NCBI GenBank assembly: GCA_041488375.1
Contig: JBGPPD010000131.1
Location: forward strand, 1-8,212
DNA length: 8,212 bases
From: JAABQT01 sp041488375
Lineage (GTDB): Bacteria; Pseudomonadota; Gammaproteobacteria; Burkholderiales; SG8-39
Direction: 5' to 3'
The position numbers and the translations under genes are program-made. The notes below the pieces were generated by a model, which had not been told where the DNA came from, searched no databases, and worked only from the letters and a program-made list of their open reading frames with translations. This document shows, in pieces, positions 1 through 6,835 of this stretch. How positions within the stretch are numbered: position 1 is the first letter of the stretch; each line of letters opens with the position of its first letter.

Positions 1-678
1 AGCCTTGGTCCTTGCGCGCAGCAGCGCGTCGAGTTCGGCGAGCCGCTCCGCCGTGCCGATGTCGCGCCACAGCCCCCGGTGCAGCTCGCCCGAGAGGCGG
101 CCCGCCTCGGCCGCGGCGCGCAGCAGCGGCGCCAGTTGCGCCTTCTCGCCCGCGCGCACCGGCGCCACCAGCGCCGGGTCCACCAGCGCAATGCCCGTGT
201 AAGTGTAGCGCGGCGCCGCGGCGTTGCCGGCCTTGCCCGCGTGCAGCGTGAAATCGCCCGCCGCATGGTGCGGCGGATTCGGCGCCAGCACCAGGTGCGC
301 GAGGCAGCCGTCGAGGGCCCGCGCGCGCAGCGCGGCGAGGTCGTAGTCGCAGAATACGTCGGCGTTGATCAGCGCGAAGGGCTCGGGCCCCAGCAGCAGG
401 CGCGCCTGCGCGATGCCGCCCGCGGATTCGAGCGGCCGCGCCTCCCGCGAATAGGCCAGGGACACGCCGAAGGCGCTGCCGTCGCCGAGGCGCGCTTCAA
501 TTGCCCCGGCGAGGTGCGAGACGTTGATCACGATGTCGCGAATGCCCGCCCGCGCGAGCCGCTCCAGCTGCCAGAGGACGAGCGGCTTGCCGCCGGCCTC
601 GGCGAGCGCCTTGGGCACGCGGTCGGTGAGCGGGCGCAGGCGCTCGCCGAGGCCGGCCGCCAGGATCATGGCCTTCAC
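1..678 (-). CDS. murU: N-acetylmuramate-1-phosphate uridylyltransferase MurU (3' end outside window)
   Basis: Sugar-phosphate nucleotidyltransferase that in the known family joins MurNAc alpha-1-phosphate and UTP to give UDP-MurNAc, the second step of the cytoplasmic peptidoglycan-recycling shortcut. Seen directly: the N-terminal Rossmann signature AAGLGERLRPLT (residues 7-18) followed by the conserved PK (22-23), LGDGS (64-68), ESAGGI (84-89), the metal-site region NADVF (105-109, Asp107) and WRDIGT (204-209). The frame stays open to base 1, giving 226 codons without a stop. The P. putida enzyme is of similar length, so only the last few residues should be missing. The start is GTG at 678-676, because the product then begins VKAMILAAG, the usual family start. 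This GTG overlaps the amgK stop as GTGA, which implies translational coupling. No strong Shine-Dalgarno sequence precedes it. ESAGGI and NADVF replace the ETGGGI and NGDVW of Pseudomonas proteins as I recall them. A generic glucose/mannose-1-phosphate nucleotidyltransferase is the alternative, but the amgK neighbour favours MurU. Confidence 0.88.
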   Translation of the reverse strand, partial: MKAMILAAGLGERLRPLTDRVPKALAEAGGKPLVLWQLERLARAGIRDIVINVSHLAGAIEARLGDGSAFGVSLAYSREARPLESAGGIAQARLLLGPEPFALINADVFCDYDLAALRARALDGCLAHLVLAPNPPHHAAGDFTLHAGKAGNAAAPRYTYTGIALVDPALVAPVRAGEKAQLAPLLRAAAEAGRLSGELHRGLWRDIGTAERLAELDALLRARTKA

Positions 679-1685
679 GCCTGCAGCTCGTCGAGCAGCC
701 GCGCGAGCGGCGCAAGTGCGGTATACCGCCGAGAAACGGCGCTCGCGTAGCCGATGAAGCGCGGCGTGTCGGCGAGGTACTTTTCCTTGCCGTCGCGGTA
801 GGTAAGGCGCGCGAAGACGCCGAGCACCTTCAGGTGGCGCTGCAGGCCCATCCACTCGAAGGCGCGCCAGAATTCGGCGAAGTCGGCCGCCACCGGCAGA
901 TGCGCCTTCTTCGCCCCCTCCCAGTAGCGCACCGTCCAGTCGAGCACGCGCTCCTCTTCCCAACTGAGGAAGGCGTCGCGCATCAGCGAGGCGATGTCGT
1001 AGCAGATCGGGCCGAGGACCGCGTCCTGGAAGTCGAGCACGCCGGGATTGGGTTCGCTCAGCATCAGGTTGCGGGGCATGTAGTCGCGGTGCACGTACAC
1101 CGCCGGCTGCGCCAGCGCGCTCTTCACCAGAACGTCGTAGACGGGTTCCAGGCCGGCAGCCGGCTGCCGCCCGAGGTGCCGTCCGAGGTACCACTCGGGA
1201 AACAGCGCCATCTCGCGCCGCAGGAGCGCTTCGTCGTAGGGCGGCAGTTCCCCCGCACGGCTCGCCAGCTGCCACTGCACCAGCGCCGCGATGGCGTCGC
1301 GCATCAGCGCTGGCGCCTTGGCCCGATCCTCGGCCAGCGCATCGAGGTAGCTTTGGCGCCCGAGGTCATCGAGCAGGAGGAATCCCTGCGCGAGGTCCTG
1401 CGCGTGGATGCGCGGCGCGTTCAGGCCGGCGCCGCGCAGCAGCCCCGCGACGTGCACGAACGGCCGGCAATCCTCCTGGGCGGGCGGCGCGTCCATGGCG
1501 ACGAAGCTGCGTCCGTCGGCGAGCGTGGCGCGGAAGTAGCGGCGGAAACTCGCGTCCGCGGAGGCGGGAGCGAGCGTGTAGGGCGTGCCGGCGAGCGGCC
1601 CGGCGAGCCAGCGCCGGAGCGCTTCGAGCCTTTCGTCCACGGGGTGCGTTGCGCGTTGCGTGGTAATGTGCGATTTTACCTGCAT
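675..1685 (-). CDS. amgK: N-acetylmuramate/N-acetylglucosamine anomeric kinase AmgK
   Basis: Aminoglycoside-phosphotransferase-fold kinase. Characterised AmgK phosphorylates the anomeric position of MurNAc (and GlcNAc) with ATP, feeding MurU and bypassing de novo, fosfomycin-sensitive UDP-MurNAc synthesis. Seen: SADASFRRYFR near residues 42-52, LLLDDLG (103-109), the catalytic Brenner motif HRDYMPRN (His199, Asp201, Asn206) and the metal-binding DFQD (218-221) followed by GPICYDIASL. The full product is 336 aa, normal for the family, with no signal peptide. The stop TGA overlaps the murU GTG by 4 bases. The start is uncertain. ATG at 1685 gives a 15-residue leader of unusual composition (MQVKSHITTQRATHP), whereas GTG at 1640 gives VDERLEAL, closer to where I expect homologues to begin. 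Neither has a good Shine-Dalgarno sequence. A minus-strand TAAAAT box at 1678-1673 would favour the GTG. The gene is divergent from lptD, with 24 bp between the two ATGs. Family identity is firm; substrate is inferred from motifs and from murU. Confidence 0.9.
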   Translation of the reverse strand: MQVKSHITTQRATHPVDERLEALRRWLAGPLAGTPYTLAPASADASFRRYFRATLADGRSFVAMDAPPAQEDCRPFVHVAGLLRGAGLNAPRIHAQDLAQGFLLLDDLGRQSYLDALAEDRAKAPALMRDAIAALVQWQLASRAGELPPYDEALLRREMALFPEWYLGRHLGRQPAAGLEPVYDVLVKSALAQPAVYVHRDYMPRNLMLSEPNPGVLDFQDAVLGPICYDIASLMRDAFLSWEEERVLDWTVRYWEGAKKAHLPVAADFAEFWRAFEWMGLQRHLKVLGVFARLTYRDGKEKYLADTPRFIGYASAVSRRYTALAPLARLLDELQA

Positions 1686-1709
1686 AAGCGCGGTTTCTCT
1701 TTGATCTCC
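1641..1709. promoter_or_regulatory. amgK/lptD divergent control region (candidate)
   Basis: The only place where promoters for both the amgK-murU and lptD operons could lie without being deep inside a gene. Seen: a perfect tandem repeat of GCGTTGC (1646-1652 and 1653-1659), a dyad GGTAA (1662-1666) / TTACC (1676-1680) with a 9-nt spacer, and on the minus strand TAAAAT (1678-1673), a 5/6 match to a sigma-70 -10 box. No good -35 box lies 16-18 nt upstream of that box, and I found no convincing plus-strand promoter for lptD. If amgK starts at ATG 1685, part of this region is coding. The local base composition is more AT-rich than the flanking genes, which fits a control region. Confidence 0.35.
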
Positions 1710-3914
1710 ATGCGGTTTTCCACGGCGCCGCTGCTCGCGCTGCTCGCCGCCGCCCTCGCGCAGGCGCAGCCGGCGAAGGAGCCCGCGACTATCGACGCGC
1801 AGAGCATCGAGGGCATCTCCGGGCTGGAGGTGACCGCGCGCGGCGGGGTGGAATTCAAGCAGGACGACACGGCCATCTACAGCGACTACCTCAAATTCAA
1901 CCGCGAGTTCGGTCGCCTGGAGGCCGAAGGCGGCGTGCGCCTGGAGCAGGGCGCGGACCGCTTCACCGGTACGCGCCTGCGCTACGACACCACCGACCAC
2001 ACCGGCGTGATGGAGGATCCCGCGTTCCTGCTGCGCCGCGGCCAGACCGCGCGCGGCGGCGGCGCCCGCGTGGAGTTCCTCGGCCGCGACCGCTTCCGCC
2101 TGAGCGGGGCGCACTTCACCACCTGCGAGCCGGGCAACGACGACTGGCGCGTCGAGGCGCGCCAGATCGATCTGGACTACGACGAGCAGACCGGCAACGT
2201 GCGCGGCGCGCGCCTGCGCTTCCTCGACACCACCCTCATCGGCACGCCCTACGCCTCGTTCCCGCTGGAGAACCGGCGCAAGAGCGGCGTGCTGGCGCCG
2301 CAGTTCGCGCAGACCACGCTGCGCGGGGCCGAACTCGGCTTGCCGTTCTACTGGAACATCGCGCCGGAGCAGGACGCCACCATCACGCCGGTGTTCATGT
2401 CCAAGCGCGGCGAGCAGCTGAAGACGCACTACCGCTACCTCGGCGAGCGCTCCTTCGGCGAGGCGCGCCTCGAGTACATGCCGGACGACCACGTGCTCGG
2501 CAGGCCGCGCAGCGGCTATTCCTGGCAGCACGAGCAGCGCTTCTCGCCCCAGCTGCTGGCGCGGCTGGACATGAACCGCGTGTCCGACGACAAGTATTTC
2601 GTCGACCTGTACAGCCAGGTACGCCAGGTGTCGCTCGGCAACCTGCAGCGCGACGGCTACCTGCAGTATTCGGACACGCTCGCCGGCACCTCGCTGTTCC
2701 TGCAGGGCCGCGTGCAGCGCTTCCAGACCCTGCAGGATCCGCTGTCGCCGATCGTCAGTCCCTACCATCGCGTGCCGCAGCTCAACCTGATCGCCACGCG
2801 CAACGACATCGGCGGGCTGCTCGACGCCGCCCTGCCGCTGGAGTACGCGCGCTTCACCCACCCGACCCAGGTCGAAGGGGTGCGTTCGTCGGTCTCGCCC
2901 TGGGTGGCCGCGCCGCTGGTCGCCCCCGGCTACTTCGTGACCCCGAAGCTCGGCGTGCGCGCCGTGAGCTACAGCCTCACGCGGCCCGACCCCGGGCAGC
3001 CCGAGCGCCAGGACACCAGCGTCCCGTGGCTGAGCCTGGACGGCGGCCTGGTGTTCGAGCGCGACAGCCGCTGGTTCGGCAACAGCCTGACGCAGACGCT
3101 GGAGCCGCGGCTGTATTACGTCTATGCGGCGTACCGCGACCAGAGCCGGGCGCCGCTGTTCGACACCGCGCTCGCCGACTTCAGCTATGCGCAATTGTTC
3201 AGCGAGAACCGCTTCGTCGGCGGCGACCGCTTCGGCGACGCCAACCAGATCACCCTGGCCCTGACCACCCGCCTGCTGGACAAGGGCGGCCAGGAACTGA
3301 TGCGCGCCACGCTCGGGCAGCGCTACTATTTCGACGACGAGCGCGTCGGCCTGACGGCGGCCTCGCCGCTGCGCACCGCGAGCGATTCCGACTGGCTGGC
3401 GTCGGTGGGCGGGCGCATCGCCGGGCACTGGGCCTACGACAGCACGCTGCAGTACAACCCGCGCGAAACGCGCACCGAGCGCTACGGCGCCTCGCTGCGC
3501 TACACGCCGGAGATCGCCAAGGTGATCAATGCCAGCTACCGCTTCCAGCGCGACGTGCTGCGCCAGGTGGATCTTTCCGCGCAATGGCCGGTCAAAGCCG
3601 GCTGGTATGCGATCGGACGCTACAACTATTCGCTGCGCGACGCACAGCTGCTCGAGGGCATCGCCGGGATCGAGTACAACGGCGGCTGCTGGGTGTTCCG
3701 CGGGGTGTACCAGCGCCTGCGCGCGGCGACCGACGTGAATTCCTCGGCGATCCTGTTCCAGCTCGAGTTCAACGGCTTCGGCCAGATCGGCTCCAACGAG
3801 ACCCTGACCCTGCTGCGCCGCACGGTGCCGGGCTATTCGGTGACCAACCCGAGCGACCAGTCGCTGGTGCCCCCGAGCCTGCGCCCGCACCTGCCGTTCC
3901 AGCAGGTGTTCTGA
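1710..3914 (+). CDS. lptD: LPS-assembly outer-membrane protein LptD
   Basis: The beta-barrel that, plugged by lipoprotein LptE, inserts LPS into the outer leaflet of the outer membrane, receiving it from the LptA bridge. The product is 734 aa (784 in E. coli). Seen: a signal peptide with hydrophobic core LLALLAAALA and likely cleavage after Ala19 (AQA|Q). An LptA/OstA-like jellyroll follows at about residues 28-160 (IDAQSIEG, repeated G-V-x-L/F-x-Q strands). The rest is the LptD barrel, including the family stretch ENRRKSGVLAPQF and many alternating aromatic strands, and it ends in Phe as outer-membrane barrels do. There are only two cysteines, Cys139 (TTCEPGNDDW) and Cys660 (NGGCWVF), matching E. 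coli Cys173 and Cys725 by context. ATG 1710 is chosen because it gives a proper signal peptide. It lacks a Shine-Dalgarno sequence, and an in-frame TTG lies 9 bases upstream. First gene of lptD-surA-pdxA-rsmA; its stop overlaps surA as TGATG. Identification is secure. Confidence 0.96.
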   Translation: MRFSTAPLLALLAAALAQAQPAKEPATIDAQSIEGISGLEVTARGGVEFKQDDTAIYSDYLKFNREFGRLEAEGGVRLEQGADRFTGTRLRYDTTDHTGVMEDPAFLLRRGQTARGGGARVEFLGRDRFRLSGAHFTTCEPGNDDWRVEARQIDLDYDEQTGNVRGARLRFLDTTLIGTPYASFPLENRRKSGVLAPQFAQTTLRGAELGLPFYWNIAPEQDATITPVFMSKRGEQLKTHYRYLGERSFGEARLEYMPDDHVLGRPRSGYSWQHEQRFSPQLLARLDMNRVSDDKYFVDLYSQVRQVSLGNLQRDGYLQYSDTLAGTSLFLQGRVQRFQTLQDPLSPIVSPYHRVPQLNLIATRNDIGGLLDAALPLEYARFTHPTQVEGVRSSVSPWVAAPLVAPGYFVTPKLGVRAVSYSLTRPDPGQPERQDTSVPWLSLDGGLVFERDSRWFGNSLTQTLEPRLYYVYAAYRDQSRAPLFDTALADFSYAQLFSENRFVGGDRFGDANQITLALTTRLLDKGGQELMRATLGQRYYFDDERVGLTAASPLRTASDSDWLASVGGRIAGHWAYDSTLQYNPRETRTERYGASLRYTPEIAKVINASYRFQRDVLRQVDLSAQWPVKAGWYAIGRYNYSLRDAQLLEGIAGIEYNGGCWVFRGVYQRLRAATDVNSSAILFQLEFNGFGQIGSNETLTLLRRTVPGYSVTNPSDQSLVPPSLRPHLPFQQVF

Positions 3915-5212
3915 TGCGCGGCCCGCGGTTTCCCCTCCTGCTCGCGGCTTTGCTGGCCTGCGCGGCGCCGCCGGCGCTGGCGCAGCGCGCCGTGCTGGTC
4001 GATCGCATCGTCGCGGTGGTGAACAAGGAGGTGATCACCGCCAGCGAGCTCGCCGAGCGGGTCGCCTTCGCCGAACGCCAGCTGCGGCGCCAGAACATCG
4101 CCGCGCCCGAGCGCGCGCCGCTCGAGCGCCAGGTGCTCGAGCGGTTGATCCTGGAGAAGGCGCAGGTGCAGATGGCCACCGACAGCGGCCTGCGCGTGGA
4201 CGAGGTGCAGCTGGACCGCGCCGTGCAGCGCATCGCCGAGAGCAACAACACCACGCTGCCGGAGTTCCGGCGCCGGCTGGAGGCCGACGGGGTGTCCTTC
4301 GACAAGTTCCGCGCCGAGGTGCGCCAGCAGATCCTGCTGACGCGCCTGCGCGAGCGCGAGGTGGACGACCGCGTGCAGGTCGGCGACAGCGAGGTCGACA
4401 TCTTCATGCAGGAAAACCGGGCGGCGAGCACCGGCATGGTGGAGTACAACGTGGCGCACATCCTGGTGCGCGTCCCGGAGCAGGCGTCGCCGGAGCGCAT
4501 CGAGCAGGCGCGCGCCCGCGCCGAGCAGGCGCGCGCGGAGGCCGCGGCCGGAGGCGATTTCGCGCGCCTGGCGGCGAGCACTTCGGACGCCGGGGACGCG
4601 CTGCAGGGCGGCGCGCTGGGCTGGCGCACGCCCGGCCGGCTGCCCGAGCTGTTCGCCGACGCGCTCAAGCGCATGCAGCCCGGCGAGGTCAGCCCGGTGC
4701 TGCGCAGCCCGGCGGGCTTCCACCTGCTCAAGCTCCTCGAGCGGCGCGGCGCGGGCGCCGCGGCGCCGGTGACGCAGACGCGCGCGCGCCACATCCTGAT
4801 CAAGACCAGCGAGCTGGTGTCGGAAGCCGACGCGCAACGGCGGCTGGCCGGCCTGCGCGAGCGCATCGCCGCCGGCGCCGACTTCGCGGAGCTGGCGCGC
4901 CTCAACTCGGAGGACGGCACGGCCTCGCGCGGCGGCGAACTGGGCTGGATCTTTCCCGGCGACACGGTGCCGGAGTTCGAGCGCGCGCTGAACGCGCTCA
5001 AGCCCGGCGAGCTGAGCGGGCCGGTGCGCACCCCCTTCGGCTTCCACCTGATCCAGGTGGAGGAGCGGCGCACGGCGGATCTGAGCGCGGAGCGCCAGCG
5101 CCTGCAGGCGCGCCAGCTGCTGCGCGAGCGCAAGGCCGAGGATGCCTACCAGGAGTGGCTGCGCCAGCTGCGCGACCGGACCTACGTGGAGATGCGGTTG
5201 GAGGAGCGCTGA
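3914..5212 (+). CDS. surA: Periplasmic chaperone / peptidyl-prolyl isomerase SurA
   Basis: Periplasmic chaperone that keeps unfolded outer-membrane proteins, LptD among them, competent for the BAM complex. The product is 432 aa (428 in E. coli). Seen: signal peptide with core FPLLLAALLA and likely cleavage after Ala23 (ALA|Q). Then the SurA N-domain, which opens with VLVDRIVAVVNKEVIT, the typical start of the mature protein. Two parvulin (PpiC) domains follow, at about residues 177-278 (VAHILVRVP, GGALGWRTPG, GFHLLKLLERR) and 290-386 (RARHILIKTSE, GGELGWIFPGDTVPEFE, GFHLIQVEERR). A charged C-terminal helix completes the chaperone core. The start ATG overlaps the lptD stop (TGATG). Only a weak AGCAGG lies 7 nt upstream, so initiation probably depends on ribosomes arriving from lptD. 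Cys16 in the signal peptide (LLAC) vaguely resembles a lipobox but is not expected to be used. The gene ends in another TGATG overlap with pdxA. Identification is secure. Confidence 0.96.
   Translation: MRGPRFPLLLAALLACAAPPALAQRAVLVDRIVAVVNKEVITASELAERVAFAERQLRRQNIAAPERAPLERQVLERLILEKAQVQMATDSGLRVDEVQLDRAVQRIAESNNTTLPEFRRRLEADGVSFDKFRAEVRQQILLTRLREREVDDRVQVGDSEVDIFMQENRAASTGMVEYNVAHILVRVPEQASPERIEQARARAEQARAEAAAGGDFARLAASTSDAGDALQGGALGWRTPGRLPELFADALKRMQPGEVSPVLRSPAGFHLLKLLERRGAGAAAPVTQTRARHILIKTSELVSEADAQRRLAGLRERIAAGADFAELARLNSEDGTASRGGELGWIFPGDTVPEFERALNALKPGELSGPVRTPFGFHLIQVEERRTADLSAERQRLQARQLLRERKAEDAYQEWLRQLRDRTYVEMRLEER
5200..5204 (+). promoter_or_regulatory. Strong ribosome binding site for pdxA
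   Basis: GGAGG lies inside the last codons of surA, 7 nt before the pdxA ATG at 5212. It is the only near-perfect Shine-Dalgarno sequence at a gene start that I found in the window, and it fixes the pdxA start. It suggests pdxA can load ribosomes by itself and not only by coupling to surA. Confidence 0.75.
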
Positions 5213-6108
5213 TGCGCATCGCCCTCACCTCGGGCGAGCCGGCCGGCATCGGTCCGGAGTTGTGCGTGGCGGTGGCGCGCAAGATTCGCGGCGCGCAGCT
5301 CGTCGCCATCGGCGACAGGGGCCTGCTGGCCGGTTGTCCGCATATCGAGCATGTCCCGCTCGCCGTCGCGCGCAAGGGCGGCAGGCTCGATCCCGCCAAC
5401 AGCCGCTACGTCCTCGCGGTCCTCGACCGGGCGATCGACGGCTGTCTTTCCGGCGAGTACGACGCGATGGTCACCGCGCCGGTGCACAAGGGGGTGATCA
5501 ACGACGCGGGCATCCCGTTCACCGGGCATACCGAGTACCTCGCGCAACGGGCGCGCGCGCCGCACGTGGTGATGATGCTGGTGGGCGGCGGGCTGCGCGT
5601 GGCGCTCGCCACCACGCACCTCGCGCTCAAGGACGTGCCGCGCGCCATCACGCGCGAAGGCTTGGTCGCGACGCTGCGGGTGATCGACGCGGACCTGAAG
5701 AAGCGCTTCCGCATCAGGCGGCCGCGCATCCTGGTGTCGGGTCTGAACCCGCACAGCGGCGAGTCGGGGCACCTGGGGACCGAGGAGCGCGAGGTGATCG
5801 AGCCGGCGCTCGCGGAGGCGAAGAAGCTGGGCATCGCCGTGCAAGGCCCGATTCCCGCGGACACGCTGTTCGTGCCCTCGCGCCTGAAGGGCGCGGACTG
5901 CGCGCTCGCCATGTACCACGACCAGGGGCTGCCGGTGCTCAAGTACGCGAGTTTCGGCGCCGGCGTGAACGTGACCCTCGGGTTGCCGTTCGTGCGCACC
6001 TCGGTGGACCACGGCACGGCGCTGGAGATCGCGGGCAAGGGCAAGGCCGATGCCGGCAGCCTCATCGAAGCGGTCAAGCTTGCTGTCAAGCTCGCATCGG
6101 CCGCGTAA
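5212..6108 (+). CDS. pdxA: 4-hydroxythreonine-4-phosphate dehydrogenase PdxA
   Basis: NAD(P)-dependent, divalent-metal dehydrogenase of the DXP-dependent vitamin B6 pathway. It oxidises 4-phosphohydroxy-L-threonine; the product decarboxylates and is joined to deoxyxylulose 5-phosphate by PdxJ. Cytoplasmic homodimer. Seen: N-terminal SGEPAGIGPEL (7-17), TAPVHKGVINDAGIPFTGHTE (88-108), ATTHLAL (133-139), GLNPHSGESGHLGTEE (177-192), MYHDQGLPVLKY (234-245) and TSVDHGTALEIAGKGKAD (263-280). The three metal-binding histidines are present as His136, His181 and His236, each 30 residues lower than E. coli His166, His211 and His266. The product is 298 aa against 329 in E. coli. The whole difference falls before the first ligand, at about residues 30-65. 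The ATG overlaps the surA TGA and has a good ribosome binding site. The 3' end probably contains the rsmA start. Identification is secure; a PdxA2-type paralogue is unlikely given this operon. Confidence 0.96.
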   Translation: MRIALTSGEPAGIGPELCVAVARKIRGAQLVAIGDRGLLAGCPHIEHVPLAVARKGGRLDPANSRYVLAVLDRAIDGCLSGEYDAMVTAPVHKGVINDAGIPFTGHTEYLAQRARAPHVVMMLVGGGLRVALATTHLALKDVPRAITREGLVATLRVIDADLKKRFRIRRPRILVSGLNPHSGESGHLGTEEREVIEPALAEAKKLGIAVQGPIPADTLFVPSRLKGADCALAMYHDQGLPVLKYASFGAGVNVTLGLPFVRTSVDHGTALEIAGKGKADAGSLIEAVKLAVKLASAA

Positions 6109-6835
6109 GAGATTCGGCCAGCACTTCCTGCACGACCCGGGGGTGGTCCGGAAGATCGTCGAGGCGATCGCGCCGTCGGCGGGGGATTTCATCGTGGAGA
6201 TCGGGCCGGGGCAGGGCGTGCTCACCTTGCCGCTGGCGGAGCGGGCCGGGCACCTTGAAGTGATCGAAATCGACCGCGACCTGGCCGCGGCGCTGCCGGG
6301 GGAAAAGATCAAGGTGCATGTCGCCGATGCGCTGGAGTTCGACTTCAGCGTGTTCCCCATGGGCGTGCGCATCGTCGGCAACCTGCCGTACAACATCTCG
6401 ACGCCGTTGCTGTTCCACCTTGCGCGCTTCGCCGAGCGCGTGCGCGACCTGCATTTCATGCTGCAGCTCGAAGTGGTGGAGCGCATGGTGGCGAAGCCTT
6501 CCACGCCGGAGTACGGCCGGCTGTCGGTGATGCTGCAGACGCGCTTCAGGATGGAGAAGCTGTTCCGGGTAGGGCCGGGGGCGTTCCGGCCGCCGCCGAA
6601 GGTGGACTCGGCGGTGGTGCGGCTGGTGCCGCTGGCCGCGCCGATGGGCTGCGACGAGAAGGTCTTCGAGCAGGTGGTTCGGGAAGCGTTCAGCGCGCGC
6701 CGCAAGACGCTGCGCAATGCGCTTTCGCTGGAACCGGGTGACTATACCGAATTGGGGATAGACCCCCGATTGCGGCCGGAGAACCTCTCGCCCGCGGACT
6801 ACGTGCGCATCACGCAGCGCGTTTGCGTTCGATGA
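6050..6835 (+). CDS. rsmA: 16S rRNA (adenine1518-N6/adenine1519-N6)-dimethyltransferase RsmA (KsgA)
   Basis: SAM-dependent methyltransferase that dimethylates two adjacent adenines in the 3'-terminal hairpin of 16S rRNA late in 30S assembly. Loss of this modification gives kasugamycin resistance in E. coli. Seen: RKRFGQHFLHD (19-29), SAM motif I VEIGPGQGVLT (49-59), acidic VIEIDRDLAA (71-80), VADALEF (91-97), catalytic NLPYNIS (111-117), EYGRLSVMLQ, FRPPPKVDSAVVRLVP and SARRKTLRNALS. The length is 261 aa from this start (273 in E. coli). The start is uncertain. ATG 6050 lies inside pdxA (59-bp overlap) with AAGGG 8 nt upstream. In-frame TTG 6080 would give MLSSSHRPRKRFGQ, closer to the usual N-terminus but with a poorer ribosome binding site. 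No ATG or GTG lies between. The gene is last in the operon, and its final 26 bases overlap the convergent gloA. The enzyme identity is secure; the first 10-15 residues are not. Confidence 0.95.
   Translation: MPAASSKRSSLLSSSHRPRKRFGQHFLHDPGVVRKIVEAIAPSAGDFIVEIGPGQGVLTLPLAERAGHLEVIEIDRDLAAALPGEKIKVHVADALEFDFSVFPMGVRIVGNLPYNISTPLLFHLARFAERVRDLHFMLQLEVVERMVAKPSTPEYGRLSVMLQTRFRMEKLFRVGPGAFRPPPKVDSAVVRLVPLAAPMGCDEKVFEQVVREAFSARRKTLRNALSLEPGDYTELGIDPRLRPENLSPADYVRITQRVCVR

Noticed and set aside
834..1709. The lptD frame is open upstream for almost 300 codons, opposite amgK.
   Set aside because: The upstream translation shows no domain and lacks a signal peptide, while ATG 1710 starts a good one. 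It is a shadow of amgK.
1690..1730. A sigma-E-type promoter for lptD or amgK (GGAAAAC and TCAAAG are visible on the minus strand).
   Set aside because: The two elements are only about 10 nt apart instead of 16, and they face amgK, not lptD, the known sigma-E target in E. coli.
1686..3890. The amgK frame stays open on the minus strand through nearly all of lptD, giving a continuous antisense frame of more than 1000 codons.
   Set aside because: Codons of the two genes are in exact antiparallel register, so an antisense stop needs a TTA, CTA or TCA codon in lptD. These are avoided in GC-rich genomes. The antisense product has no recognisable motif and is rich in Ala, Arg, Glu, Gln and Leu, as such shadows are.
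3950..3970. Lipobox-like LLAC (Cys16) in the SurA signal peptide.
   Set aside because: Leu at -2 is unusual for a lipobox, SurA is a soluble periplasmic protein, and a standard ALA cleavage site follows at residue 23.
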